The notes beneath the pieces are model-generated. The model was not told the DNA's origin, searched no databases, and was given only the letters and a program-made list of their open reading frames with translations. Source: Lathyrus oleraceus (Eukaryota > Streptophyta > Magnoliopsida > Fabales > Fabaceae). Taken from it: a DNA stretch of 64,000 nucleotides. The position numbers and the translations under genes are program-made. The stretch spans positions 275,053,416 through 275,117,415 of the forward strand of contig NC_066583.1 of NCBI RefSeq assembly GCF_024323335.1. The letters run 5' to 3'. Numbering within the stretch: position 1 is the stretch's first letter; the number at the start of each line of letters is the position of its first letter. Positions 47,695-60,239 of this stretch are shown here, piece by piece.

Positions 47695-49045
47695 AGATTT
47701 TTTTTCCAAATACCCTAATAAGAAACATTTCAAAATAGACACCAAAATATCCATGTTTCAAACAAAAAAATCACACATAAAAAGATGCGCCACTGATAAA
47801 GGCGCATGTACTCAAAATTGGCTTCAGACACCAGGCATGATGGCATATGCATTGTGGACATGTCTATGCTTATGGCGCATGCATTGTTGCCATAAGAGGA
47901 TGTGTTGTTTCCTCTGGCACATGCATGCATTGTATTTATTTTTAAATTAAAATTATAATTAAGAATAAAACAATTGTAAAAATAAAAGGATAATACTAAT
48001 ATTATTAAGTTTAAATAGGTTTGCAAGGAGAAAAACTTTGTAAGCAAATTTTAACGACGCACTTGTTCAGAACGACCACTAGTTCCACAACCCGGTGATA
48101 CCCTTCACCGTTGAGGCTGCACACGATTCTGCAAAAGTGGTTGTTGTCTTCCAGGATTCATCTAAGATGTTTGGTGTCTTCCTGGATTCACCTGAGGTGT
48201 TTGGAGCGAGGTCCCTGGAACATTAGTGCCATCAATCAAATCTAGTATTTCTTGTCAGATTGAGTACAACGTTCATCTCATATTAAATACAATTTTCGGT
48301 TACAAAAAATGAACATAATCACACATAAAACAATAACTCGGAAAACAAATAAAACAACTAAACACAACAACATATCTAGGAGATTACAACCATCATAATA
48401 ATATCATCTGAACCATGCATCATAACACGACAATCAATGTCAGTTTTAACTGACTCCCAGACACGATATACTTCATTATTGTTGAACATTGTAACAAGTC
48501 TTTCAATTATTCTAATTTTTTCACCGTCTTCAATGTCTCAGTTTAACTAATGTATCAAGCTCCTCTCAAGATACTCGAAAGTCTCAATGTTTCAAAGTCG
48601 AATATTCATCGAAAGTTTTACTAGTGAATAAAAAAGATTAGCATTTCTTTTAATGATATAAGATATTTTGAAGAAAAATTTAAGAATGAAATGAGAAGAT
48701 GGGTGGCAAAATGGTGGAGAATGAGTGACTTATTTATATTTAAAAAATAGTACAACATAGGCATAACAGGGAATGACACCTCTTTTTAGGCCAACATGCA
48801 TGCGTCAGATGGAATGGTGCATCCTCTTATGGCAGCAATGCATGCACCATAGAATTGACATGTCCACAACGCATGTGTCATCGGGCCTGACACCTAACAC
48901 TTGAAGCCTATTTTTAGTGCATATGCTATTGTCAGTGGTGCATCCGCTTAGGTGCGGTTTTTGTTTTTTTGAAACATGAGTATTTTAGTATATAATTTAA
49001 AATGTTCGTTATTTAAGTATTAAATTTGAAAAACTTATCATTTGA
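47695..49045. mobile_element. Non-autonomous Mutator-like (long inverted repeat) element
   Basis: The left arm (about 47695-47935) and the right arm (about 48785-49045) are inverted copies of each other, with conserved phrases such as CATGTTTCAAA, GGACATGTC and CCATAAGAGGATG. Arms of about 240 bp are typical of Mutator-like elements. They contain several ATGCAT/GCGCATG words. The 850-bp interior has no intact ORF. Exact ends and target duplication were not resolved by eye. Confidence 0.65.
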
Positions 49046-50096
49046 AGTTGATATAGTATATATTGTACTAATAATTAAAGTACACTGCCAATAACATTTG
49101 AATGAGATGATAAGGAACCTCTTCCAACTTAATTAGAGATCCTGAATTCCAACGTGGACATGCAATATGAGGGATTAGTCTATCAAGTTACGCGCAAAAG
49201 ATATTCAATTTCTAAAATAAAAAAAAAAGAATAATTAAATTACACAATTGAAATTAGTAATTAATATTGCATTAAATTAAAAAATAAAAATAACCTCTTT
49301 TCCAAAATAATAATTATTTCATCTTATAAAATTATTTATTCTAAAATAAGTGAGGCATTTTAATTTCCATTATAATTCTAATGTTTAGTTTCCAATTATG
49401 TCTTCTAGATAATACTTTTAATTTATCATTCTCTCACTTTACATTTACTATAATTCAAATTTATAAATAGTAAACAATAATAGTTTGTTAAAAAATTATT
49501 CTACCGCTTTCATTTATTATATTTTTTTAATCGGTTTGAAATGATCAACTATGACAATTATTTTGGGACAAAGTGAATATTATTTATTTTAAAATAAGTT
49601 TTAGTGGCTAAAATATCATTCATTTTAAAAAACAAAATGGAGAATTAGTTATTTAGTGTCAATAGATAGCTTTGAAAAACTAAATTATTGAGTGGAAAAT
49701 GAACTAATCCATTATCCATCCATTCAGCACTACACGTGCAATTATTTTCTTTTCTTACTAAAACATCGAACTCAACTTCTCCCCAGCTGTCTACACATTT
49801 GGTTCCGTACGCCAACCTAGTTTGGCCACCACAACTCAACTATCTTCCCAAATAATACTTCTTATCCAAACGTATACAACTCAGGAACTTAGATGAACCC
49901 TTTATTTTGCCAAAACTAGTAACATGTCATAAGAATGACACTTAATTCATTGAACATTTTTTATTTTTAGTTTGCTTACAATCACATATCATGTTTGCAA
50001 GTTGTAATCTTACAAGAATCTCAACAAGAAATACAATAGTACTATAATCTTTGATATGTTCTAGTAATACAAAATTATGACAGTTACTATTATATT
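49046..50096. other. AT-rich spacer with MITE-like stretches
   Basis: No gene. The segment about 49290-49600 has 'ccaaaataa...aaaataagtgag' and 'ttttgggacaaagtgaa' words that resemble decayed Stowaway-type MITE ends, but I could not pair termini. Confidence 0.3.
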
Positions 50097-50272
50097 AACT
50101 TGAAGATCCTAAAAACTAGTTGATCCTAATAGCCTTCTATGAAGCAAAATCAAAATGCAAATTTGTTCAATATAGCAGTAAAATAACTTGAAGATCCTAA
50201 AAACTAGTTGATCCTAATAGCCTTCTATGAAGCAAAATCAAAATGCAAATTTGTTCAATATAGCTGTAAAAT
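50097..50272. repeat. Tandem duplication, 88-bp unit x 2
   Basis: AACTTGAAGATCCTAAAAAC starts at 50097 and 50185. The copies (50097-50184 and 50185-50272) differ at about one base, so the duplication is recent. It lies downstream of the RING gene. Confidence 0.95.
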
Positions 50273-50934
50273 AACTCTATAGATGATTCAATGCTCATTA
50301 GTTCTTGACGCAATTCGGATAGATAAAGCACCAACTAAGGCAGATAACAAAGGAGACAAATGAAATTGATCAACAAAAAATGTTTGACTTTAACTTCTAA
50401 CAGAAAAAACAAGCATTGTGCTTATGCCATCAGCAACAATCAATGAAAGGGCTTATGTTCTTGAAGAACCAATGAACCATAATTTGAAATATCATAAAAA
50501 TTGAAGCTAGAAGAAGTTTATCAATGATGAGAATGAACACAAAATAATAAACATTGCTTATGTGATTCAGTTGAACCAATTCATTATCAAAGTAAAAAGG
50601 TACTGATAATCATTCCCCCCACCCCTTTCCCCCCACAAAAGATAGACAAGATACCGCACAGGTTATCGTCATTCTACTAAGTTCTCCTCCATTGTTTTCT
50701 GACTTTCTTCCATTGATGCTGCTTCACATGTCCATTGTAAATTGATCCAATTCAGATTGAGGAAACATCAGACATTACAAAATTATTTGCAGCAGAAAAT
50801 GTCATGATGGTTGCATTGTGCACCTTGAATTCAATCGTTTTCATTATGTACTTCAACTTTGATCAACTAATACAAAGGAAGCTAAAAACTATGTTACAAT
50901 TTTTAGCTTCCCTAATATAACATCAATCTAGAAT
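50273..50934 (-). other. 3' flank of the RING E3 gene
   Basis: No coding frame. The part next to the stop codon (roughly 50640-50934) probably includes the 3' UTR. No distinct polyadenylation site was assigned. Confidence 0.4.
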
Positions 50935-52227
50935 CTACCATGATCTCATTCCACTGTTTACATCCATAGACCAAGTCCTTCGCGACCGCGGAGACGGATC
51001 CATAGTTGAAGAATGAGAGGAATTATTCCTCAAAGACCTTGTCTCTCTACTCAAAACAGCACTTCGATTCACAACTCCACTGCCAAAACAACCAAAGAAA
51101 CTCCCAAAAAACCTTCTCAAACCACCACCTCTCTCCCTCCCTCTACTCCCAATAGAAGACCAAGAAATCCTCCTCGGTTCACCACCATTATTAAACCCAC
51201 CATCCATTTCAGTATAAACAACAGGAAGCTCCCTCTCAGAACCTCTTCTCCCACCCGAAAATCTCCCCACAGCAAAACCACCACCAGGTAATCTCCATAT
51301 AGTTAACCCAACATTACTCTCTTCCTCATTCAAACCAGGCAACTGCGAGTGTGTTTGTGTTTGCGGTAGTGATTGTGCTTGCGAGTGTGTTTGTGTTTGC
51401 GGTGGTGATTGTGCTTGCGATTGCGGATGAACATTCGTTCCGGCATCCGAATCAGACGGCAACTCATGACGACAAACAGGGCAAGAATTATGAAGTGCAA
51501 GCCAAGGTAAAATACATTCAGGATGATAAATATGCTTACAAGGCATTTCTCTAACAATAGTAGTTAATTCAAAAGCCTCCTTGCAAACTGCACAGTGCGA
51601 TTCCATTTCCAAATGAGTATTATCAATTTCAATCGTTGGTAAAGAATCAATAGCCGATTTTGTCGCCGGAGGATGTTCATATCTCGAAATCCCATTGATT
51701 TCAATCTGAGAAAGCTGCTCCAACAATCTATCAAATCCAGATCCAAGAAGAAACTCTGACATACTCGGAGGCAAAGGTCTTAATCCAGAACCAGCACCGT
51801 CATCATAGAAAAGCTCAAACCCACGACTCTCTCCACCTCCAACACCTCCTCCAACACCTCCTCCAACACCAACAACGCCGTTGTTATCGTTACCTCCTTC
51901 TGTTACCTCCATCGATCCACCACCGCCGCGAAGGACAATAACCGGATTGAAAGGAGACCGGTCACCACCGTTCCGGCGAGTACTTCTGAGAGAAGGTTGA
52001 CGAAAATTATGATTATGATCAGAACCAGAACCAGAACGTTGACCGATCATGTACATGGCTGCAGCCGGAAAACGTCGGCGGCGGGAGAGAGAGCGAGAGC
52101 GCGACGGTTGGTCAACTTCCTCGAGAAACCCGCTCTCACAATCAGGGCAAGCCACCGTTTCTTGTCTCCCTAACCTAACAATACGACTGCATCTGTAACA
52201 CCAATACGAAATCGTCTCCGTAGACAT
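50935..52227 (-). CDS. RING-H2 E3 ubiquitin ligase with zinc ribbon and DUF1117 (RDUF1/2-like)
   Basis: An intact, intronless 430-aa protein. An upstream in-frame ATG at 52299 would add 24 residues, but I chose 52227 (MSTETISYWCYRC) because homologues start just before the zinc ribbon. Domains: N-terminal zinc ribbon with C10, C13, C27 and C30; an Arg/Ser-rich segment 41-52; a Gly-rich stretch 121-132; a RING-H2 domain with C212, C215, C230, H232, H235, C238, C249 and C252, all ligands present; a Gln/Thr/Ser-rich linker 268-296 holding a duplicated 12-residue unit; and DUF1117 about 307-385 (GLTIWRLPGGGFAVGRFSGG). Established: this architecture defines the Arabidopsis RDUF1/RDUF2 group, cytosolic/nuclear RING ligases that transfer ubiquitin from E2 to target proteins and act in abscisic-acid and drought responses. 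Inferred: the same role here. It is the only clearly functional host gene in the window. Confidence 0.93.
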   Translation of the reverse strand: MSTETISYWCYRCSRIVRLGRQETVACPDCESGFLEEVDQPSRSRSLSRRRRFPAAAMYMIGQRSGSGSDHNHNFRQPSLRSTRRNGGDRSPFNPVIVLRGGGGSMEVTEGGNDNNGVVGVGGGVGGGVGGGESRGFELFYDDGAGSGLRPLPPSMSEFLLGSGFDRLLEQLSQIEINGISRYEHPPATKSAIDSLPTIEIDNTHLEMESHCAVCKEAFELTTIVREMPCKHIYHPECILPWLALHNSCPVCRHELPSDSDAGTNVHPQSQAQSPPQTQTHSQAQSLPQTQTHSQLPGLNEEESNVGLTIWRLPGGGFAVGRFSGGRRGSERELPVVYTEMDGGFNNGGEPRRISWSSIGSRGRERGGGLRRFFGSFFGCFGSGVVNRSAVLSRETRSLRNNSSHSSTMDPSPRSRRTWSMDVNSGMRSW

Positions 52228-52480
52228 AATAATCCAGATCTCAAAAAAATCAAAATCTGATTCAAAATTCAAATCAAATAACCCCAAAATCATAAACACT
52301 TTTCAAAAAAAGAAGAAAAAGGAGTGAAAATTAGTTGAAATGAAATTGAAAGTGTTATGAATTGGGAGGGTTTCCATGGGGTGAGAGAGGCGTGGAACGA
52401 AGATAACAACGAAACCACGTTCTAATTTTTTTTTTCTTTTCCTTTCTCTTTAGCGTGTTTGGAACGCATTTATTATGTGA
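52228..52480 (-). promoter_or_regulatory. 5' UTR and proximal promoter of the RING gene
   Basis: A non-coding segment between the ATG and the ACGTG pair. A poly-A/T run occurs near 52426-52440. No canonical TATA box was identified with confidence. Confidence 0.4.
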
Positions 52481-52498
52481 CACGTGGCTTTACGTGGT
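52481..52498. promoter_or_regulatory. G-box/ABRE pair upstream of the RING gene
   Basis: CACGTGGC at 52481-52488 and TACGTGGT at 52491-52498 lie about 255-270 bp upstream of the ATG at 52227. Each has the ACGTG core bound by bZIP factors in ABA-responsive promoters. Two closely spaced copies are the usual requirement for ABA response. It fits the known ABA induction of RDUF genes, but the function here is inferred. Confidence 0.6.
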
Positions 52499-52619
52499 TG
52501 GATAGTATCGAAACGACAGCTTGCTAGAGATGAAACGGTTTCCCGTTTCAGCCGAATGAATGAGCCGTTGTTTGAGAGGAGTTAATGAAGCCAGCCAGGT
52601 TATGGCGCTCTGTACTATT

Positions 52620-53680
52620 TTCTCTTCACCCTGGTACACAATTTAAATTGATTCGCTTGACCGAAAAAAGAAATTAAATTGAGTTTAATTTGTAATTGAC
52701 TCACTTACCGTATAGGTAAAAATTAAATTTATTTAAGTTGTGTGATTAATAAAACGACATGCATTAAAAACACATTAAGAAAATGATATGCATTAACTTT
52801 AGTCAGAAAATTAATATGCTTTAAATGAAAATAATTACTTACACTTGTAGATACTCGGATGAAATTTTGATTTTTTTTTTTTTACTGCCATACCAATATA
52901 GCATTCTTTCTTAAATTTATTCCTAAAATAGCATCCTTGTCTTCGTAATTTTCGCAATTTTTTCAAACATTTTTTTATCAAATAGCCATCAATTGCAGAA
53001 GACCCTTTTGCAAACTGCATTGCACCCGTTAAATGCAATAATGGAGAATCCTTATAAAATTTAAGAAACTCATTTATAAACTTTTTTTTATATTAAGAAT
53101 TAAAAAAAGTAACGTTAGATTTAAATTTGTATATTAATTTTAATAAAAATATAAAAAATTAATTTTTTAATTATTTTTTAAATTTAATTGATATACACTA
53201 ACCGACAGTGTAAAGATTTTTTACACAGTCAGTTAACCACAACCATTGATTTATTTAAAATGTTTGATTTTTATTTTAATCATTTAAAAAGTAATACAAA
53301 CAGATGATTGTGATGCATTGATAATGTAAACAGTAACGGTATATAACAATTAATCTCTTATTTTATGGATTTTTTATCTTGTGTACTAACATTATTCATT
53401 TAGTTTTTATTTATATTAATTTTATTATTAAGCTATAATATTATATTAATTTTTTATCAAGAAAAATAAAATGTAAAAAATTCTTTTATAATTATTAATA
53501 ATTAAATTAATAATATATTAAATATAAAGAAATTAAATATTTTATAAAATAGATTAAATAAAATATTTATTTATTAAATGATAGAAAAATACATTACAAA
53601 AAGGTTTAAAAGGGATGAAGTGATCATTTAAGCCTTAGAAAAAATTAACTTACTATGATTTTGATCATGTCGTTAAAAAT
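52620..53680. other. AT-rich spacer with one MITE candidate
   Basis: No gene. At about 53187-53347 the left end GATATACACTAACCGACAGTGTAAA and an inverted, diverged right end (around 53317-53347) bracket about 160 bp. This resembles legume MITEs with 'TACACT...AGTGTA' ends. The rest is A/T-rich and uninformative. Confidence 0.4.
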
Positions 53681-54049
53681 GGTCGTCGGTTCCACATTAA
53701 GTAGATGATCTCTTTCATTCAGTCCTTCAAGGTGTTTCTTGATTCTCAGTTTTATTGGGTAGTTGAGTAGAAGTCTTTGCATCACCTCTAGGATACAAAA
53801 GTTGGTCGTTGATTCCATATTAAGTAGGTGTTCTTTCTCATTCAATCATTCGAGGTGTTCCTTGATTCTCTACCTTATTAGGTGGTTGAGTAGAAGTCTT
53901 TGCATCACCTCTAGGATACAAAAGTTGGTCGTTGATTCCATATTGAGTAGGTGTTCTTTCTCATTCAATCATTCGAGGTGTTCCTTGATTCTCTACCTTA
54001 TTAGGTGGTTGAGTAGAAGTCTTTGCATCACCTCTAGGATACAAAAGTT
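53681..54049. repeat. Tandem repeat, 123-bp unit x 3
   Basis: The word TGGTCGT(T/C) starts units at 53681, 53804 and 53927. Units two and three are almost identical, while unit one is diverged. Open frames on both strands result from the unit being 41 codons long. Confidence 0.92.
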
Positions 54050-54654
54050 TGTGACCACTTCATCTAAGAAAGAGTCATTAAACGTCACACTCCTATAATT
54101 TAATTTGTTTGTTAAATTCTAGTATAGTTGGTTAGTATGTTGGGTTGACATTTTTAAGGAGGGATGTAGCGGTTTGGTCGTTGTGATAGATTCAGGTTGA
54201 TCGGTTGTGATGGATAAAAAGGAATTTGGGGTTTGGGTGTTTGAAAGTTTTTTTTTGTTAATAGTGGGTTTGGTGCATGACTATGGGTTATAGTGGGTGG
54301 TGTGTGATGCTTGTTGTTAGGAGTAAGATAAAATTATGGGTTTGTTTGTTATAGGTTTTTGTAGTGTTGATTTGGGTGTTGGTGTTGTAAGGCAGTTGTG
54401 TTGGGTAGTTGAGTGTTGAAGATAGGTTGTTAGGTGTTGGTGGGGTAAGGTGGTTGTGTTAGGACGTATGTGTTTGTAGATGGTCTAGTATGTTGAAAGT
54501 TAGAAGATGGGAGTAGGTCACAGGGGTCAAATAGTAATCTTTTTTGTGATAGATACAAATTTGACACTAATTTATACCAAACCATGTATTTGTTGCTCGG
54601 TTTACATTCCATGGTCATTGTATAGCCTTGTAAGACAATATTGTAGGGGTTCTT
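54050..54654. other. G/T-rich spacer, no gene
   Basis: The plus strand is strongly G/T-biased (phrases such as 'gggtttggtg' and 'gttggtgttg'). No gene or transposon end is visible until the Ogre LTR begins at 54655. Confidence 0.5.
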
Positions 54655-57600
54655 TGTCGCATCCGCGAAAATCAACCGGCGAGACTCAAAAACAAAACAC
54701 ACACAGAGCCGCCACTGCGCGTTATTTATCCCAAAATAGGGAAAGGAAACGCTCAGAGAAACCTGGAAAGGAAATGGTCTCGCGACCAAAGAGAAAGGGT
54801 AAGGGAGTCGGTTACGCAAGGGGAAGGTATTAGCACCCCTCACGTCCGTCGTACTCGACGGGATCCACGTTCTAAAATAAAGAAAAGGTTGCTAAAACAT
54901 CACACACACACACGGGGAACGCAGGTGGGGTTAGGAGAAGGGAGCTCGATAGGACATCGCATCCTATGCCTACATATCTCGTCTGGAACGAGAATCAGAG
55001 CCACTGTAGTTCGGCTTACGCACGCCAAACAACACAAAACGCACAAACAGATGGCAAACATGGAGCCCGACAACCACTCGATGGAATTACGTCAGCATCC
55101 GAACCAAAACACAATCAAAAGGGCAAACGTGGAGCCCGACAGCCAATCATTGGGCTTACGTCGGCATCCGAACCCAAAACACACAATCAGATAACAAACA
55201 AACACAAACAAAAGAAAAAGGTTGCCCGGAGTGGTCTCGCACGACCACCTGCCTACATACCTCGTCTGGAACAAGGATCAGGGCGATGTAGTTCCCCCTA
55301 AAGGGACAAAAAATCTAGCCAAAAGAGACGCTGAGACGTCAGGAGAAACGACACACACAGACTAACAGGGAGTCGGGAACTCGAGCCTGATAGCTGCCAA
55401 ACAAAACACACGCAAAAAAGAAAAGGGTGCCCGGAGAGACCTCGCACGGTCTCCTGCCTACATACCTCGTCTGGCACGAGGATCAGGGCGATGTAGTTCC
55501 CCCTCAAGGGAAAGAAAAACTAGCCAGAAACCGAGGGAAGACGCACTACCAGGGAGCTGGACTCGAGCCTAGTGTTGTCATGCATCGTTACCCTAAGTTC
55601 AGTTTTCTATCCTACTTGCATAAGCAAACTACTCCTATCCAGGAAAGAAGCAAGCATACAAGCATTCAAAACAATTCAAGCATACATCAAATGAGAATAA
55701 GCATCTCAAACAGATATCCACATAGCACGCACTATAACCAAACAAGTGGGCTCACACAATAGGTTTGACTGCCTCAGCAAGTCGTCTGTACAGGCTGTGT
55801 TTGCTCTTAACCTTGCCATTACGAGGCTAAGGTGAAGCAGATGAAAAGGTGAAGTGAGGATGAGACCTCACAGCTCTTATCCCTGACCAGGGAGAGCTTC
55901 TGACAAATGAGCATGGGTCCAGAATGGGGGAACCCTTCTATACTCAGAGACTCTGACACAATGTGCACTGCACAAGATCTTGGGCTTGTGATCTCAATGC
56001 TACAACCATGTAATGGGAGCAAGGAGAAGACTCAACTGAATAGTGGGGGATAGATTGCATATCCCTACCTTCCACCAATTGCCTTGATTAAGGACTTTAC
56101 CTGCTTAGGCACAAAATTAAACAATCACAATCATCGCCTCTTAAGGAGGACTTCAGACATTTATTTGCCCGGCCAAATAACAGACCGGGTCTCCAGACTA
56201 CATGAAGTTAGGAAGTTATACCTCAATGCAAGTTGCTTAAGCAAAGCAAAGCAAAAGTTCACAAGGAACTGAGCAACTAAAAGTACCTGGAAACAGTCAA
56301 ACACAGTTAGTACTCAGACAGACAAAAATAAACAGCAAGTATTAATCAGTCAGACTATACAAACTAATGCACAACAAAGGCAAGCTATGAGCTCAAGCCC
56401 AAACTTCACAACCTACAAAACAAAGTTGTGTTAGTGTACAAACATCAATCAACATCAATCGAATTTAACTTGGATCATTCTCCATGAGCATAATGCTTTT
56501 CTCATCCTGAAAAATCAAGCAAACATTAGCAACTAGACCACTAGGCCAAGCCTAGGGTCCAAAGGTGACAAAAATTCCTAAACAGCAAGGTATCTCTAAC
56601 CAAACTCAAATTAATGTCAAACAAGAGCAAACACCATTGATCCCATGTTCATATCATTCATCATGTTCATTTTAAGCATAAAACAATTCAAACTAGTTCA
56701 AATGGAGCACCAAACATACAAACAGAACTATTGCATTCAATTCCATATCAAAACAAATCTAAAAATTCTCAAATAAATTACACCTAAACAGGGGATATTC
56801 AAGGTCTATCATGTCAAATTTTAGCTCAATTGGACCAAGGGAACTATGTCAATGAAAATCAACAAAAACAGACACAATTATATGCTTCAAATCACAACAT
56901 CAACACATGCTTCCACTTCAAAAATTCATAACTCAATGAAGACAATAAAGAAATGGATGAGACCAAAACAGGGATGTCCTATCATGTGTCTATTACAAGC
57001 ATATCAAATTTCATGACCATTCAATACCATATGAGCATTTCACATCAAATCTACCAACCTATGTCACATGAACTTGCAAATTCAACCACCAGAGATGAAA
57101 AATAGCAATCAATTTGAAAATGCAATGTAAAATTCCACAAAAATTCACATAGCATCCTAACATGTTAATCAACATCCATGCAAAATTTCACATCAATCCA
57201 ACAAGTATAGGTCACTCAAAAAAATCCAGCAAATTGACATAATGAGGTGTGACACACATTGTCACACCTAAGTTCAAAAATTTGTATCTCAATGACCAGG
57301 AATCAAAAATTCATGAAATTTACATGAAAATAAACATCAACCAGTCAACAATCATCACAAAAATTTTCAGACATTTATTTTACACTATGAGTATTTCATG
57401 AACAAGATGGCAAAGTGTATCAAAAATGAGTACATGTGAAAGAACCCTAAGTCAAACAATAATTCTACCATGCACAACTTTGACCAATAGGTCAAAAAAC
57501 ATCTACAGTCAACAAGGAAGTCAAAGAAACCATTCCTATATTTTTATGAATTTTTTATGATTTTTTATGAATTTTTAAAGGTCATTGTAATTTTTTAGAA

Positions 57601-59819
57601 TTTTTAAGAATTAATTAAATTAATTAGAATTATCCAATGGCATACTTGTAATTATGTACAGGCGGGGGCGGTAAACGCCTTATTCAAAATTTTAAACAGA
57701 ATTTCGGATCAAACTCAAGTTCATCATCGTTTTCATCTCAACTTTTTCCAGAATTTCAAGAATTCGATGATCCATCAACCAACACGAAAATGAACAAGCG
57801 TATAACCGTTGGACTCGTCTAAGAACATAGAACACGAATATCAACTTAATTTTGCCTAAAAGTTCCTCTATCTCCTGAATCGATCGACCTAGGGTTTGTT
57901 CTCAAAACTTCAAATCCAGATTTCATGCGCTATAGTCATCTATTTGCTAAACCAAACACATCACCACGATCTACATTCAACAAACTACAGAACGCATACA
58001 ACCAATTGAAGAAACATGAAGTTCGAATTCTGACCTTAATCTTGAAGACAGTTTGATTTTGATGTTTCGATGCTCAATTCCTTGAAACAGATGAACTAGA
58101 GGCTTGTGGAAGTTAGATGCAAGGCTTAGGTTTGAGGGAGATTGCTTCTACTGCACCAAATCGTGATTCACCATTGATGGAGCCAATTTGTACAGCTGCG
58201 AATTAGTGTGCATTGGATGTTGAAAGGCAAAAACAGATGTAGAAGATGATGATACAAGATCAATGCCACAAGAATTTCGAAGATTGATCCACAATTGATG
58301 AAGTTTGATGAATTTTGGTTTTGGAGTGTTCTTGAGGAAATTGAGAGAATGTGATGAGTTTTGATCTGATTTTGGAAAGTGTGCATTCTGTTATGATTAG
58401 AATGTGTTTAGGAATATATATCATAGCTTAATCATCACTTAATCATGTTAATTAACCAAGTTGAACATGTTAGTGAAAATGCTAATTTCCAAGTGAGGGC
58501 AAAAATGGAATTTCACAAGCCACCTCTTTGACAGCTCACACACTCTCTAAATGACATGTGTGAGCTGTTGCAACTTGTCCCACTCTCATTGGATGTGTAA
58601 TTTTGAAATTCACCATGTAATGCCACTTTGTCCATTTTTGCACTTTCATTTTTCAAGCCAATTCTCAAACCATAAGCCTTTGCCATGTAATGATGATTCC
58701 AACAAGTTTCAAATACCATTTATGAAGTGTAGCAAAAATCCCCACTCAAAAATTCCAATTATTTCACAAGTTGGACAATTTTGCCCCTGGTCCATTTTAA
58801 CTGTCCAGTTGAAATTTGACTTTTTGCATTGACCACTTTTGGAAAAATCCAATTATGCACCATGAAAGTACATGTCAAATGGAGTTTGTGCATATAAAGA
58901 ACTTGCAATTTGGACAAACCATGTGGAAGTTATGGCCTCCTGATTATGGGTCATTTTTGAATTTCACTGAGCCCTAACTTTCCAACCATACATGGGATTT
59001 TCAAGTTCTTGGACTTTTTGGAAAGGTGAGAACAAGATCTACAACTTTCATGTTGAACAAATTTTCATTTGAAGCTTCCTTGGACACGTGGTCTTGAGGT
59101 CAAAAACTTTCCATTTTTGGAAACTTCCATTACAAGTCACTTTCTATTTTTGGCAGTTTTTGTCCTGACTTGATTTTCTTCATTTTTAAGCTTTGAGATG
59201 TCATGTAACACTTGTTCCAACATGAATGAAGTGTATCCAACTCATTTCCACCTCCAAATCCATCAGATCATGTACAGTTGATCACAGTTGACTTTTCAAC
59301 TGACAGATGAATCCAGGTAATGCACTGATCAATCTGAGCCCCAATCTTCAACTGAAATGGCTCAAGGGTGACACCCTAGTCTCAATAAGCACAAAATAAT
59401 CACATAATGAACCCCATATCCATCACAGACCCCATCTCCTGATTAAGCCCTGATTGGCCCAATGCAACTGATTAGGGTTGACCATTGGTCAAAACCCTAA
59501 TCTCAAGGAATCTTCTTCAATCTTCAGATGACATCCAACCATGATGATGATGATGTATCATTTCAAACAAGATGAAGACCAATATCCTTTGGAGAATCAT
59601 AAAACCCTAATTCACAGCCCAATCCTCAGATGGCCAATGATCAGTCAATAAAACCCTAGGCTTGCACTTTGACTTTCCCATCTTCTGATTAAGACTTGGG
59701 AAGATAGCTCGCACAATGTAACCACATGATATGCAATATGCAATGCCTAATGACCTAAAAATGTATGCAATATGATAATGCTAGTCCCAAGAGAGGAGGG
59801 CAAATTTTGAGGTGTTACA
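54655..59819 (-). mobile_element. Second Ogre: 3' LTR (5165 bp)
   Basis: On the minus strand it starts TGTAACACCTCAAAATTTGCCC at 59819 and ends GCGGATGCGACA at 54655. It is the same length class as the LTR at 24325-29492. U5 contains a PBS-like word (54705-54720). A minus-strand TATA-like word is at about 58411-58421. The target-site candidate on the left is TTCTT (54650-54654); its partner would be beyond the window. No genes inside. Confidence 0.88.
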
Positions 59820-59834
59820 GTTGCCCCTATTCAA
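59820..59834 (-). promoter_or_regulatory. Polypurine tract of the second Ogre
   Basis: Minus-strand GAATAGGGGCAAC directly before the LTR start TGTAAC at 59819. Same motif as at 29493-29508. Confidence 0.7.
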
Positions 59835-60239
59835 TCCACTGTGAACCTGTCGATATGAATAGCCTCGGCTTTCAGATGATCAGGATGAAGAGTGATTGAA
59901 TACCAAGAACAGACGAACAATTTGCACTCTGATGGGAATATAATTAACAACGCCCGTCAGCATCGGCGAAGAAACCAACTTGAAAAACGTCGACCTGGAT
60001 ACCAAAATAAATGGTAACGCAGGGATAACCATGGCCTGATCACCACACATCCACGCGGGATTATCATCTCTCTTCTTTTTATTTTTCTTGAACCCCAAGG
60101 TTTTCTCTATTTTTTATTTTCTTGGCCTGAACACCACCTTGGTCTGGACACCTCTTCGGTCTGGATACCACTTCGGTCTGGATACCGGGAAACTGGCCGG
60201 ATTGCCGCAAGCTGCATCGATCTAAACATCGTGAACTTC

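Noticed and set aside
47615..48047. ORFs of 105-111 codons on both strands
   Set aside because: Lie in the left inverted arm of a Mutator-like element and its flank; no protein-like features.
53763..54098. 111-codon repeat ORF
   Set aside because: 123-bp tandem repeat open in several frames.
54430..54843. 137-codon minus-strand ORF
   Set aside because: Crosses the Ogre LTR end at 54655 into G/T-rich spacer, so it cannot be one gene.
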